Assembly (NCBI GenBank): GCA_023426855.1
Contig: JAEZBU010000294.1
Location: forward strand, 1-10,059
Source: Pseudomonadota bacterium
GTDB lineage: Bacteria > Pseudomonadota > Alphaproteobacteria > Rhizobiales > Hyphomicrobiaceae
Direction of reading: 5' to 3'
Length of the DNA stretch: 10,059 bases
In this document: positions 1-7,698 of the stretch, piece after piece
Layout of the letters: the number at the start of each line of letters is the position of its first letter
How positions within the stretch are numbered: position 1 is the first letter of the stretch
Position numbers and translations under genes: made by a program
The notes under the pieces: model-generated
The model's database searches: none
The model's input: only the letters and a program-made list of their open reading frames with translations
What the model was told of the DNA's origin: nothing

Positions 1-1
1 C

Positions 2-67
2 CGCCTCGGTCTTCAGATCAAGGCGCTGATCGAGCAGATGCGTGAGCAGGTCCAGAACATCGAGTAA
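2..67 (+). CDS. yicC: YicC family protein, C-terminal end (partial)
   Basis: Only the last 21 codons and a TAA stop are present; the gene begins before the window. The visible tail reads as an amphipathic helix with the segment KALIEQMREQVQNIE, which matches the conserved C-terminus of YicC/YloC proteins, a family linked to endoribonuclease activity on RNA. Identification rests on this short tail and on its position directly before guanylate kinase, an arrangement common in alphaproteobacteria. The gmk reading frame overlaps or nearly abuts the stop, so the two are probably one transcript. Too little is present to judge whether the protein is intact. Confidence 0.72.
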   Translation, partial: RLGLQIKALIEQMREQVQNIE

Positions 68-71
68 GCTC

Positions 72-716
72 GTGACCGTCGAGACGCCCACAATCGATCG
101 CCGCGGCATCATGCTGGTGCTGTCCTCCCCGTCGGGTGCCGGCAAGACCACGCTGGCGCGGCGGCTGCTGGCTGCGGAAACGGACATCGAGCTGTCGGTC
201 TCGGTCACGACGCGCCAGCCCCGCAACGGCGAGGTCAACGGCAAGGACTACTGGTTCATCAGCGAGAGCGAGTTCAGACGCTTGAGCGAATCCGGTGAGT
301 TGCTCGAATGGGCGAAGGTGTTCGACAACTATTACGGCACGCCGCGTGCCGCCGTTGAGAAGGCACTCGCCTCCGGCCGTGACGTGCTGTTCGATATCGA
401 CTGGCAAGGTGCTCAGCAGCTCACCGAGAAGGCCGCTCAGGATCTCGTCCGGGTGTTCATTCTGCCGCCGTCGGGAGAGATCCTTGAGACACGCCTGAAG
501 TCGCGGGCGCAGGATCACCCCGACACGGTGAAGCGCCGCATGGCGGATGCCAGCGCCGAGATCAGTCACTGGGCGGAGTACGATTACGTGCTGATCAATG
601 CCGACCTGGAGACGAGCGTGGCAGGCCTGCGTGCCATCCTGTCGGCCGAACGCCTGCGCCGGGAGCGTTTGCTGGGTTTGAGCGCGTTCGTGCGCGAGAT
701 GCAGAAAGCGCTTTAG
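72..716 (+). CDS. gmk: Guanylate kinase
   Basis: Guanylate kinase phosphorylates GMP (and dGMP) to GDP with ATP in the cytoplasm, feeding GTP and (p)ppGpp pools. The P-loop PSGAGKTT lies at about residues 20-27 of the chosen start. It is followed by the GMP-binding segment SVTTRQPRNGE with NGKDYWF, and by the lid/C-terminal pattern KRRMADASAEI and YDYVLIN. Length (214 aa) fits the family. The start is uncertain: this GTG lies 4 bases after the yicC stop, and another in-frame GTG at 42 would overlap yicC and add 10 residues. The first ATG, at 111, falls right before the P-loop strand and is probably too late. No strong ribosome binding site precedes either GTG, which suits translational coupling to yicC. 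Function is secure; the start is not. Confidence 0.95.
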   Translation: MTVETPTIDRRGIMLVLSSPSGAGKTTLARRLLAAETDIELSVSVTTRQPRNGEVNGKDYWFISESEFRRLSESGELLEWAKVFDNYYGTPRAAVEKALASGRDVLFDIDWQGAQQLTEKAAQDLVRVFILPPSGEILETRLKSRAQDHPDTVKRRMADASAEISHWAEYDYVLINADLETSVAGLRAILSAERLRRERLLGLSAFVREMQKAL

Positions 717-721
717 GGCAT

Positions 722-886
722 TTCCGATTTAGGTCGAATGTTGTCCCGTCCTGGTCATCCCGGGCCATGTGCCCGGGATCCATCTCTCGGCTGGCGTCGA
801 CACGTGCGGTTGGATAGATCCCGGTGACAAGCACCGGGATGACAACTGTGGCCCGGTTGACGTCTCCGTTTCCATCTGAATCGGAA
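722..886. repeat. Long inverted repeat framing palindromic unit 1
   Basis: The arm at 722-738 (TTCCGATTTAGGTCGAA) and the reverse complement of 870-886 (TTCCGATTCAGATGGAA) match at 14 of 17 positions. They enclose about 130 bp that contains the palindromic unit at 754-843. The arrangement looks like a small non-autonomous element or two nested intergenic repeats. It sits just past the gmk stop, in the gap before the convergent sugar-phosphate mutase. No coding potential is apparent. Similar TTCCGATTCAG sequences are, from memory, common between rhizobial genes, but I cannot confirm a named family. Confidence 0.55.
754..843. repeat. Palindromic intergenic repeat, unit 1 (two hairpins)
   Basis: The unit begins GTCATCCCGGG and ends with its near mirror CCGGGATGAC. 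It holds two perfect 9-bp hairpins, each with a 5-nt loop. The first is ATCCCGGGC/GCCCGGGAT at 757-779 and the second is ATCCCGGTG/CACCGGGAT at 818-840. A second unit of the same design lies at 929-1019. Such GTCATCCCGGG palindromes recur between alphaproteobacterial genes. Placed between convergent genes, it may also end transcription from both sides, although no T-run follows the stems. Confidence 0.75.
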
Positions 887-928
887 GGACTCTAGGCGCG
901 AAGTCGTCGATTGCTTTCCCGATACCAT

Positions 929-1019
929 GTCATCCCGGGTGTGATGGTCGGGATGCAGGTTTTCGCCAGGTTCTCAGTCAAGCCGATGCGTGGATCCCGG
1001 CGACAAGCGCCGGGATAAC
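929..1019. repeat. Palindromic intergenic repeat, unit 2 (two hairpins)
   Basis: This is the second copy of the design at 754-843. The left hairpin (932-954) is degraded: the outer six pairs ATCCCG/CGGGAT hold and the inner three are wobble or mismatched. The right hairpin (994-1016) is perfect, ATCCCGGCG/CGCCGGGAT around the loop ACAAG, the same loop as in unit 1. Distance between the two hairpin starts is 62 bp, against 61 bp in unit 1. It ends about 33 bp beyond the stop of the minus-strand mutase gene and could serve as that gene's terminator. Confidence 0.72.
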
Positions 1020-1051
1020 GATCAAGGTGGACTGCCAGCCGTGCTGCCTGT

Positions 1052-2551
1052 TCAGATCTTCTGATTGTACTCGCCGACTTCGGGCATCTCGGCCAGCACG
1101 GCGTCGATGTCGGCGAAGATGGCGCGCATGTTGGCCTCCGATGTCGGGCTTTCCACCACGACGACCAGTTCCGGCTTGTTGGACGAAGCGCGCAGCAGGC
1201 CCCAGGTGCCATCCTCCAGCACGACGCGAACACCGTTGACGGTGATCAGCTCGGCGATCCGCTGGCCGGCCACCGGCGTGCCTGACGCCTGCAGGTTCTG
1301 GAAGTGCGCGACGACGCGATCGACGATGCCGTACTTGGTTTCGTCGGCGCAGTGCGGTGACATGGTCGGTGACTGCCAGGTCTTGGGCAGCGCGTTCTTC
1401 AAATCAGCCAGCGTCTTGTCCGGCGCGCGCTCCAGCATATCGCAGACCGCAAGAGCCGCGACGAGGCCGTCGTCGTAACCGCGGCCGAGCGGCGGATTGA
1501 AGAAGAAGTGGCCTGACTTCTCGAAACCGACCAGCGCTTTGGTCTCGAAGCTGAAGCGCTTCATGTAGGAGTGGCCGGTTTTCCAATAAGTCGTGCTGGC
1601 GCCGTTGGCGCGCAGGACCGGATCGGTCATGAACAGGCCGGTCGACTTCACGTCGGCGACGAAACGCGCCTCCGGATGCAGCGCCGAAATATCCCGCGCC
1701 AGCATCACGCCGACCTTGTCGGCGAAGATCTCATCGCCGGTGTTGTCGACGACGCCGCAGCGGTCGCCGTCGCCATCGAAGCCAAAACCGACGTCGGCGC
1801 TATGTTCGCGCACCGCATCGGCGATGGCGTGCAGCATCTTCATGTCTTCCGGGTTCGGATTATAGCGCGGGAAGGTGTAATCAAGCGTCGCGTCGAGCGG
1901 GATGACTTCCAGGCCGCAGGCTTCCAGAACCTGCGGCGCGAAAGCGCCCGCGGTGCCGTTGCCGCAAGCCGCCACCACGCGCAGCTTGCGCTGCAGCTTC
2001 GGCCGATCGGTCAGATCGCGCATATAGCGCTCGGCGATGTCGGGCACGAAAATGTAACGGCCGCCGACGCGGGATTCGAACTTGCCGCCGAGCACGATTT
2101 CCTTGAGCTGGGTCATCTCGTCCGGACCGAAGGTCAGTGGGCGGTTCATGCCCATCTTGATGCCGGTCCAGCCGTTGTCGTTGTGGCTGGCGGTGACCAT
2201 GGCCACGCCTTCCACTTCCAGCTCGAACTGGGCGAAGTAGGCCATCGGTGACAGCGCCAGGCCGATGTCGTGCACCTCCGCGCCGCCGGCCAGCAGACCC
2301 GCTATGAGGGCCTGCTTCACGGATGCCGAGTACCAGCGGTAGTCATGGCCGACCACGAAGCGCTTGGGGACGCCGCGTTCCGCGAACAGGGTCGCCAGTC
2401 CCAGGCCGATCGTATTCAGGCCCATCAGGTTGATTTCGTTGGGATACAACCAGCGCGCGTCGTATTCGCGGAAGCCGGTCGGCTTGACCAGCGGCAGGCG
2501 CTCGAAATCCGCCGTGTTCGGCTTCAGATCGGCACGCGGAGTAGGCAGCAT
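1052..2551 (-). CDS. Phosphomannomutase/phosphoglucomutase (alpha-D-phosphohexomutase)
   Basis: The enzyme interconverts hexose 1- and 6-phosphates (mannose and/or glucose), supplying sugar nucleotides for envelope polysaccharides and glycogen. The family signatures appear in order. The phosphoserine loop TASHN has its catalytic Ser near residue 122, the metal-binding loop DGDGDR lies at about 259-264, and the sugar-binding loop EKSGH at about 344-348. A C-terminal domain containing GTWGLLRASSNKPEL-type phosphate-binding residues follows. At 499 aa it has the length of bacterial PMM/PGM enzymes. I start at the ATG at 2551 because AGAGGG lies 7 nt upstream; an in-frame GTG at 2575 would place that site inside the gene. 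It converges on gmk. The 129 bp before it separate it from the protease cluster, so it probably has its own promoter. Substrate preference cannot be read from sequence. Confidence 0.93.
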   Translation of the reverse strand: MLPTPRADLKPNTADFERLPLVKPTGFREYDARWLYPNEINLMGLNTIGLGLATLFAERGVPKRFVVGHDYRWYSASVKQALIAGLLAGGAEVHDIGLALSPMAYFAQFELEVEGVAMVTASHNDNGWTGIKMGMNRPLTFGPDEMTQLKEIVLGGKFESRVGGRYIFVPDIAERYMRDLTDRPKLQRKLRVVAACGNGTAGAFAPQVLEACGLEVIPLDATLDYTFPRYNPNPEDMKMLHAIADAVREHSADVGFGFDGDGDRCGVVDNTGDEIFADKVGVMLARDISALHPEARFVADVKSTGLFMTDPVLRANGASTTYWKTGHSYMKRFSFETKALVGFEKSGHFFFNPPLGRGYDDGLVAALAVCDMLERAPDKTLADLKNALPKTWQSPTMSPHCADETKYGIVDRVVAHFQNLQASGTPVAGQRIAELITVNGVRVVLEDGTWGLLRASSNKPELVVVVESPTSEANMRAIFADIDAVLAEMPEVGEYNQKI

Positions 2552-2558
2552 GAGTTGA

Positions 2559-2564
2559 CCCTCT
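2559..2564 (-). promoter_or_regulatory. Ribosome binding site of the phosphohexomutase
   Basis: AGAGGG on the minus strand, 7 nt before the ATG at 2551. It decides between that ATG and the upstream GTG at 2575. Confidence 0.6.
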
Positions 2565-2680
2565 AAAAGTCGCACGTCAAATGGGATGATAAGGAGAAAC
2601 TAGGAAAGCTGTATGGCCGGCGTCGAATCGCGCATGGCCACTGTTAAAGCCTGCATTATGGGCAACCGCGTGACGAAGCG

Positions 2681-3250
2681 CTATTCCTGCAGAACGAGCA
2701 CGCCATTGCTCATCTCGGCGCGGCCGAGCCTTCCAATGAACGTCATACCGAGCAGGGTGGTTCCCATGCGGCCGGGCTCGCTGACCGCGGCTTCGACGTC
2801 ATGCAGCGTGATATCGCCGATGCTAACGCTGTCCAGCGTGACGGGCGCGAACTTGGCGATGCCGTTGGCGGTACGAACGCGGGCCGTGAAATCGCTTGGG
2901 CGGACGAAGATTCCCGCGCGCTCAGCGTCCTCATAACTCAGCGCCACCATGGAGGCGCCGGTATCGACCAGCACCGAAATGGGGCGATTGTTGATGCGCG
3001 CATTGGCAACGAAATGTCCGCGGGGGCCCGCCTTCAAGGTCACCATGCCGGAGGCGGCGCTGGTGTCGGCTGGCGAGGCTGATCCGTGGTCGGCGAGGGC
3101 GATCGCTTCATCGGTGGAATGGCCGAGGGCGTAGGCAACGCCCGCCTTCAGATCGTCAAACCAGATAATGCCGCCGATGGCTATGCAAGCCAATCCTAGC
3201 CAGTTCGCGGCTTCTTTCAGCGCGTGCCTCAAGCCGGACGACAGACGCAT
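2681..3250 (-). CDS. Retropepsin-like membrane aspartic protease, single helix (TIGR02281 type)
   Basis: The 189-aa product has one N-terminal membrane segment (about residues 15-31, NWLGLACIAIGGIIWF), a low-complexity linker, and a retropepsin-like domain. The catalytic motif DTGAS lies at about 96-100, inside VLVDTGASMVAL. The flap region TANG and the C-terminal motif LLGMTFIGRL are typical of TIGR02281 clan AA proteases. One motif copy implies an active site formed by a homodimer, as in retropepsins. The topology suggests an anchored domain facing the periplasm. The start is either this ATG or the GTG immediately before it. The gene lies 56 bp after a paralogue with the same domain and is probably cotranscribed with it. 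The substrate is unknown; Caulobacter PerP, which cleaves PodJ, is a possible relative. Confidence 0.85.
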   Translation of the reverse strand: MRLSSGLRHALKEAANWLGLACIAIGGIIWFDDLKAGVAYALGHSTDEAIALADHGSASPADTSAASGMVTLKAGPRGHFVANARINNRPISVLVDTGASMVALSYEDAERAGIFVRPSDFTARVRTANGIAKFAPVTLDSVSIGDITLHDVEAAVSEPGRMGTTLLGMTFIGRLGRAEMSNGVLVLQE

Positions 3251-3306
3251 CACACGGTCGTTCCCGAGAAGGGCGGACGAGCGCGTTCGGAGGGGTGGCG
3301 CTCAGC

Positions 3307-4011
3307 CTAGCTGCGAAATGTCAGAAATTCCCCCGAGAACTCATATGAGCGCAGTCGCCTTAAGAAATTCATACCGAGCAGGCTCTCGTTGAGCACACCG
3401 GGCTGGGCGACCAGCGCATCCACAGCATCCAGGCGGATCGGTCCTATGCTGACTTCGCGCAGCCGCACCGGGGCGGTGTAGGCCGTGCCGTTTGCGGTTT
3501 GGACGGGAACGGAATAGTTGAGCTTGTCGAGATCGACGCCGGCGAGCCGGGCATCGGCGGGTCGCAAAACCACCGTTGAGGCGCCAGTATCGACCAGCAT
3601 CGCCACGCTGGCGCCGTTGACCTGGGTGCGCACCGAGAAATGGCCGTCGGGGCGGCGGCGGACACGAACCGACTGCTCGCCGCGCTGGTTGCTTTCCACC
3701 GTGACGCTTTCACCCGGCGGCAGCAACTCGCCGGCGACCCGGCGGGCGACATAGGTCACCTCGTCGCGAAAGCTGTAGGCGGCGATCAACGCGAAACCGA
3801 TCAGCACCCAGACCGCGATGTCTTTCAGAGCCTGCCCGCCGCGCCCACGATAATCGCCGGTAAGGGATGCCGCGAAGTAGATCAACAGCGAACCGCCGGC
3901 GATGATCGCGGCGAGGGTGCCCGCATCGAGGCCGGCGATCATGCCCTGGTCGCCGAGCAGCATCAGCAATCCGCCGCCGATGGCCAGTATGAGAAGCAGG
4001 AACCACAGCAT
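3307..4011 (-). CDS. Retropepsin-like membrane aspartic protease, three helices (TIGR02281 type)
   Basis: The 234-aa product begins with three predicted membrane segments (about residues 2-19, 31-50 and 63-80), followed by a retropepsin-like domain. The catalytic motif DTGAS is at 141-145 within MLVDTGASTVVL. QTANGTAY forms the likely flap region and LLGMNFLRRL the conserved C-terminal motif. The downstream gene has the same catalytic domain but only one helix, so the pair looks like an old tandem duplication with divergent anchors. The ATG start lies just 4 nt past the stop of the DUF1289 gene, which indicates one operon and probable translational coupling. The dimeric active site is inferred from the single DTGAS. 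Natural substrates of these bacterial proteases are mostly unknown. Confidence 0.87.
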   Translation of the reverse strand: MLWFLLLILAIGGGLLMLLGDQGMIAGLDAGTLAAIIAGGSLLIYFAASLTGDYRGRGGQALKDIAVWVLIGFALIAAYSFRDEVTYVARRVAGELLPPGESVTVESNQRGEQSVRVRRRPDGHFSVRTQVNGASVAMLVDTGASTVVLRPADARLAGVDLDKLNYSVPVQTANGTAYTAPVRLREVSIGPIRLDAVDALVAQPGVLNESLLGMNFLRRLRSYEFSGEFLTFRS

Positions 4012-4015
4012 GGGC

Positions 4016-4186
4016 TTACCCCGCCTTCTGGCGCTGCTGCCGGGCTGGCAGCTTGCTCATGATCCGTCGGCGTTCGTCATCGGTGAGGCTCGCCCACTGG
4101 CCGATCTCGGCAAGTGTGCGATGGCATCCCGCGCATAGGCCGCTTTCGGGATCAATCACGCAGACGTTAATGCACGGGCTTTCCAA
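4016..4186 (-). CDS. DUF1289 small cysteine-rich protein
   Basis: A 56-aa protein recognised by translation. It starts ESPCINVCVIDP, continues GLCAGCHRTLAEIGQW, and then has SLTDDERRRIM followed by a basic tail. The cysteines (residues 5, 9, 18, 21) and the GCxRTLxEIxxW and DDERxxIM patterns are the DUF1289 signature; the four cysteines could bind zinc or an Fe-S cluster. There is no ATG between the upstream in-frame stop (4208-4210) and the conserved PCINVC. I therefore use the TTG at 4184-4186, which gives the usual two or so residues before PC. A purine-rich stretch (GGGGGGCGAAGAG) precedes it. The stop is 4 nt before the protease gene, so it leads that operon. The role of the family is unknown. 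Confidence 0.85.
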   Translation of the reverse strand: MESPCINVCVIDPESGLCAGCHRTLAEIGQWASLTDDERRRIMSKLPARQQRQKAG

Positions 4187-4302
4187 GCGCTCTTCGCCCC
4201 CCGGAATCTATCCAACGATTAGCAGCAAATTTAGGCGTCGGACGGCCGGCGCACAATGAGGCCAATCAGTCTGGCTGGGGGGAGGCGTCGTCTGGCGTGG
4301 CG

Positions 4303-5910
<1,608 letters not shown>

Positions 5911-6158
5911 GAAAACCGCTTTGCCATGACACCGGGATGGCGGTGCCTGGCTCGCGCAATGACCGCTATCCAGAAGTTAAGGCCCCAAGTCTTCTCCCAA
6001 GTTGCTAATTTCCCGTTTACCGGAAAGAATTTGGTGAAACATTCCGTAAGCGCCACGTTTTCCTTTGGGTGCCGCATCAAGTAGCTGAAAGAATAGATGT
6101 TTTGTCGAATCTGGGACGTCGCGGTTCGGTGCTGCGGCGTCTTGCAAGGAGGCCATGA
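5911..6158. promoter_or_regulatory. Divergent promoter region between the kinase and the GST
   Basis: This 248-bp gap separates two divergent genes and must carry both promoters. I see no coding region. It holds the dyad TTTCC-N8-GGAAA at 6009-6026 and, overlapping it, CTAA-N7-TTTACC (6005-6021). The latter differs by two bases from the CtrA consensus TTAA-N7-TTAACC. Exact -35 and -10 boxes cannot be assigned with confidence. Confidence 0.4.
6146..6152 (+). promoter_or_regulatory. Ribosome binding site of the GST gene
   Basis: AAGGAGG, a full match to the anti-Shine-Dalgarno, lies 6 nt before the GTG at 6159. It selects GTG over the out-of-frame ATG at 6155, whose frame soon stops. Confidence 0.85.
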
Positions 6159-6779
6159 GTGAAAATCATCGAGCAGCCACGCGCGCCAAATCCGCGCAGG
6201 GTACGGATCTTTTTGGCGGAGAAGGGGATCGACGTCACCTTCGAGGCCATTGAGCTGAACAAGCAGGAGCATCGCCGGTCAGAGTTCACGGCGCTCAATC
6301 CGTTACAGCAGGTGCCAGTGTTGGTGCTGGATGACGGTACGGCGATATCCGAGAGCATCGCCATATGCCGCTATTTCGAGGAGATGCAGCCCGAGCCCGC
6401 CTTGTTTGGCCGTACGCCGCTGCAGCGCACACTCGTGGAGATGTGGCAACGGCGGATGGAGCAGGGCCTGCTGTATCCAATCGGGCAGTGTTTCCGGCAC
6501 ACACATCCCGCGATGGTGGCGATGGAACAGCCCCAGATCGGGGAATGGGCTGAGGTCAATCGCGGCCGCGCGATCACCATGCTGAATGTCCTCGACAGCC
6601 AGCTCGGGAAGTACCGTTACGTCGCAGGGGATGACTATTCGATTGCTGATATTACGGCGTTCGTTGCGGTGGAGTTCATGAAGCCGGCGCGGATCGATCG
6701 GCCGGCCGAACTCGCCCATCTCGATCGCTGGTATCGCGAAATGGTGGCACGGCCCAGCGCCAAGGCCGGTTTTGCCTGA
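6159..6779 (+). CDS. Glutathione S-transferase family protein
   Basis: This 206-aa cytosolic protein has the two-domain GST layout. A thioredoxin-like N-terminal domain spans about residues 1-80, with the cis-proline motif QVPVL at 51-55 and the glutathione-contacting ESIAI at 65-69. An all-helical C-terminal domain follows, containing the capping-box-like segment DDYSIADITAF. GSTs couple glutathione to electrophiles or reduce substrates; the actual substrate cannot be told. The opening KIIEQPRAPNPRRVRIFLAEKGI resembles a GST subgroup frequent in Bradyrhizobium-like bacteria. The GTG start is supported by AAGGAGG. The uracil-DNA glycosylase-like gene follows on the same strand 55 bp later, so the two may share a transcript. 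Confidence 0.92.
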   Translation: MKIIEQPRAPNPRRVRIFLAEKGIDVTFEAIELNKQEHRRSEFTALNPLQQVPVLVLDDGTAISESIAICRYFEEMQPEPALFGRTPLQRTLVEMWQRRMEQGLLYPIGQCFRHTHPAMVAMEQPQIGEWAEVNRGRAITMLNVLDSQLGKYRYVAGDDYSIADITAFVAVEFMKPARIDRPAELAHLDRWYREMVARPSAKAGFA

Positions 6780-6834
6780 AGCCGCCTTCAAGTCCAGCGG
6801 TGATGGCAGCGTCACAGGAGCGGCTTGGGAGCCA

Positions 6835-7524
6835 ATGCCTGAACCTCGCAGCGCGCGGCAATCCTCACGGCGGAACGCTGAAGCGAACTTGCAGCGCTTG
6901 GTGCGGCAGATCAACTGTTGCCGCCTGTGCCGCGACGCACCGCTGGGCCGGCCGTTGCCGCATGAGCCGCGCCCAGTTCTACGCGTCAGTGCGACGGCCA
7001 GGATCGCGGTTTGTGGCCAGGCGCCGGGCACGCGGGTGCATGCCTCCGGTGTGCCGTTCACCGATCCCTCCGGTGAGCGGCTGCGGGCGTGGATGGGCGT
7101 AACGCCGGACGAATTCTACGACGTCACGCGGGTGGCGGTGGTGCCGATGGGGTTTTGCTTTCCGGGGCTCGACGCCAAGGGCGGGGATCTCCCGCCGCGC
7201 CGGGAGTGCGCGTCTGCGTGGCGTGACGATGTTTTCGCCCACCTGCGTTCGGTCGAGCTTGTGCTGCTGGTGGGGCAGTACGCGCTGCGATGGCATTTGG
7301 GCAAACGCGCGCAGGGTAATCTGACGGCCACGGTTCAGGATTGGCGCGCGATCGTCGCCGAGAGCCAGGGGCCGGTGATGGTGCCGCTGCCGCATCCTTC
7401 CTGGCGCAACAATGTCTGGCTGAAGGCCAATTCCTGGTTCGAGCATGATTTGCTGCCGGATCTTCGCGGCCGTGTGCGGCGAGCACTTGAAGTGGGGCCG
7501 GCTGCGAAATCGGTCCAGCCATGA
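6835..7524 (+). CDS. Uracil-DNA glycosylase family protein (family 4/5-like, putative Fe-S)
   Basis: The 229-aa product carries the motifs of the uracil-DNA glycosylase superfamily. Motif A-like GQAPGTRVHASGVPFTDPSG begins at about residue 61. The C-terminal PLPHPSWRNNVW has HPS at about 187-189. Cysteines near residues 29, 32, 108 and 125 (CRLC, GFCFPG, RREC) are placed like the four [4Fe-4S] ligands of family 4/5 enzymes. Such enzymes remove uracil or other damaged bases from DNA. In motif A the usual GEAPG is GQAPG, which may affect the catalytic step or mark a subfamily. I chose the ATG at 6835 (GGGAG just upstream). A TTG at 6772 would add 21 residues overlapping the GST end and with no obvious homology. 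Confidence 0.82.
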   Translation: MPEPRSARQSSRRNAEANLQRLVRQINCCRLCRDAPLGRPLPHEPRPVLRVSATARIAVCGQAPGTRVHASGVPFTDPSGERLRAWMGVTPDEFYDVTRVAVVPMGFCFPGLDAKGGDLPPRRECASAWRDDVFAHLRSVELVLLVGQYALRWHLGKRAQGNLTATVQDWRAIVAESQGPVMVPLPHPSWRNNVWLKANSWFEHDLLPDLRGRVRRALEVGPAAKSVQP

Positions 7525-7580
7525 CTGCTCTCGCATCGCATTGCGCGGTGCAGGCACATGGCGGTTGCGTTGCCCGGCAA

Positions 7581-7599
7581 CTCCCCGTATTGAGGGGAG
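7581..7599. other. Inverted repeat after the glycosylase gene (possible terminator)
   Basis: CTCCCC (7581-7586) pairs with GGGGAG (7594-7599) around a 7-nt loop. It lies 57 bp past the glycosylase stop. The sequence after it is AT-rich (GAATTTAATT) but has no clean T-run, so termination is only possible, not shown. Confidence 0.35.
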
Positions 7600-7600
7600 A

Positions 7601-7685
7601 GGAATTTAATTCCGATATTTCGGCGGATGTCCCGATGTGACGATAGTCGCGTTTATTAAATTCCGTAATATAGAAATGAAATTCC
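7601..7685. promoter_or_regulatory. Candidate Lrp/AsnC operator cluster upstream of the regulator gene
   Basis: AATTCC occurs three times at 7608-7613, 7659-7664 and 7680-7685. The steps are 51 and 21 bp, close to five and two helical turns. The first lies in the dyad GGAATTTAATTCC (7601-7613). The stretch is AT-rich in an otherwise GC-rich window and ends 13 bp before the start codon of the Lrp/AsnC gene. This placement fits autoregulation, which is common in that family. Binding is inferred. Confidence 0.45.
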
Positions 7686-7698
7686 AGAGATAGCGCTC

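Noticed and set aside
717..1051. Possible small CRISPR array, because of the repeated GTCATCCCGGG units
   Set aside because: There are only two units, each internally palindromic, with no regular short repeat-spacer alternation and no cas genes nearby.
1571..2251. Long plus-strand open frame opposite the phosphohexomutase
   Set aside because: It lies antisense within a gene with full catalytic motifs. Its translation shows no family motif, and such antisense frames are expected in GC-rich codon usage.
5930..5946. CACCG/CGGTG hairpin near the start of the kinase gene
   Set aside because: A five-pair stem without a T-run or conserved context is expected by chance in GC-rich DNA.
6772..6834. 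TTG-initiated N-terminal extension of the glycosylase overlapping the GST stop
   Set aside because: There is no good ribosome binding site and no family-like sequence in the extra 21 residues; the ATG at 6835 gives a normal length.
6303..7061. 252-codon minus-strand open frame across the GST and glycosylase genes
   Set aside because: It spans two clearly motif-bearing plus-strand genes and the gap between them, and shows no domain of its own.
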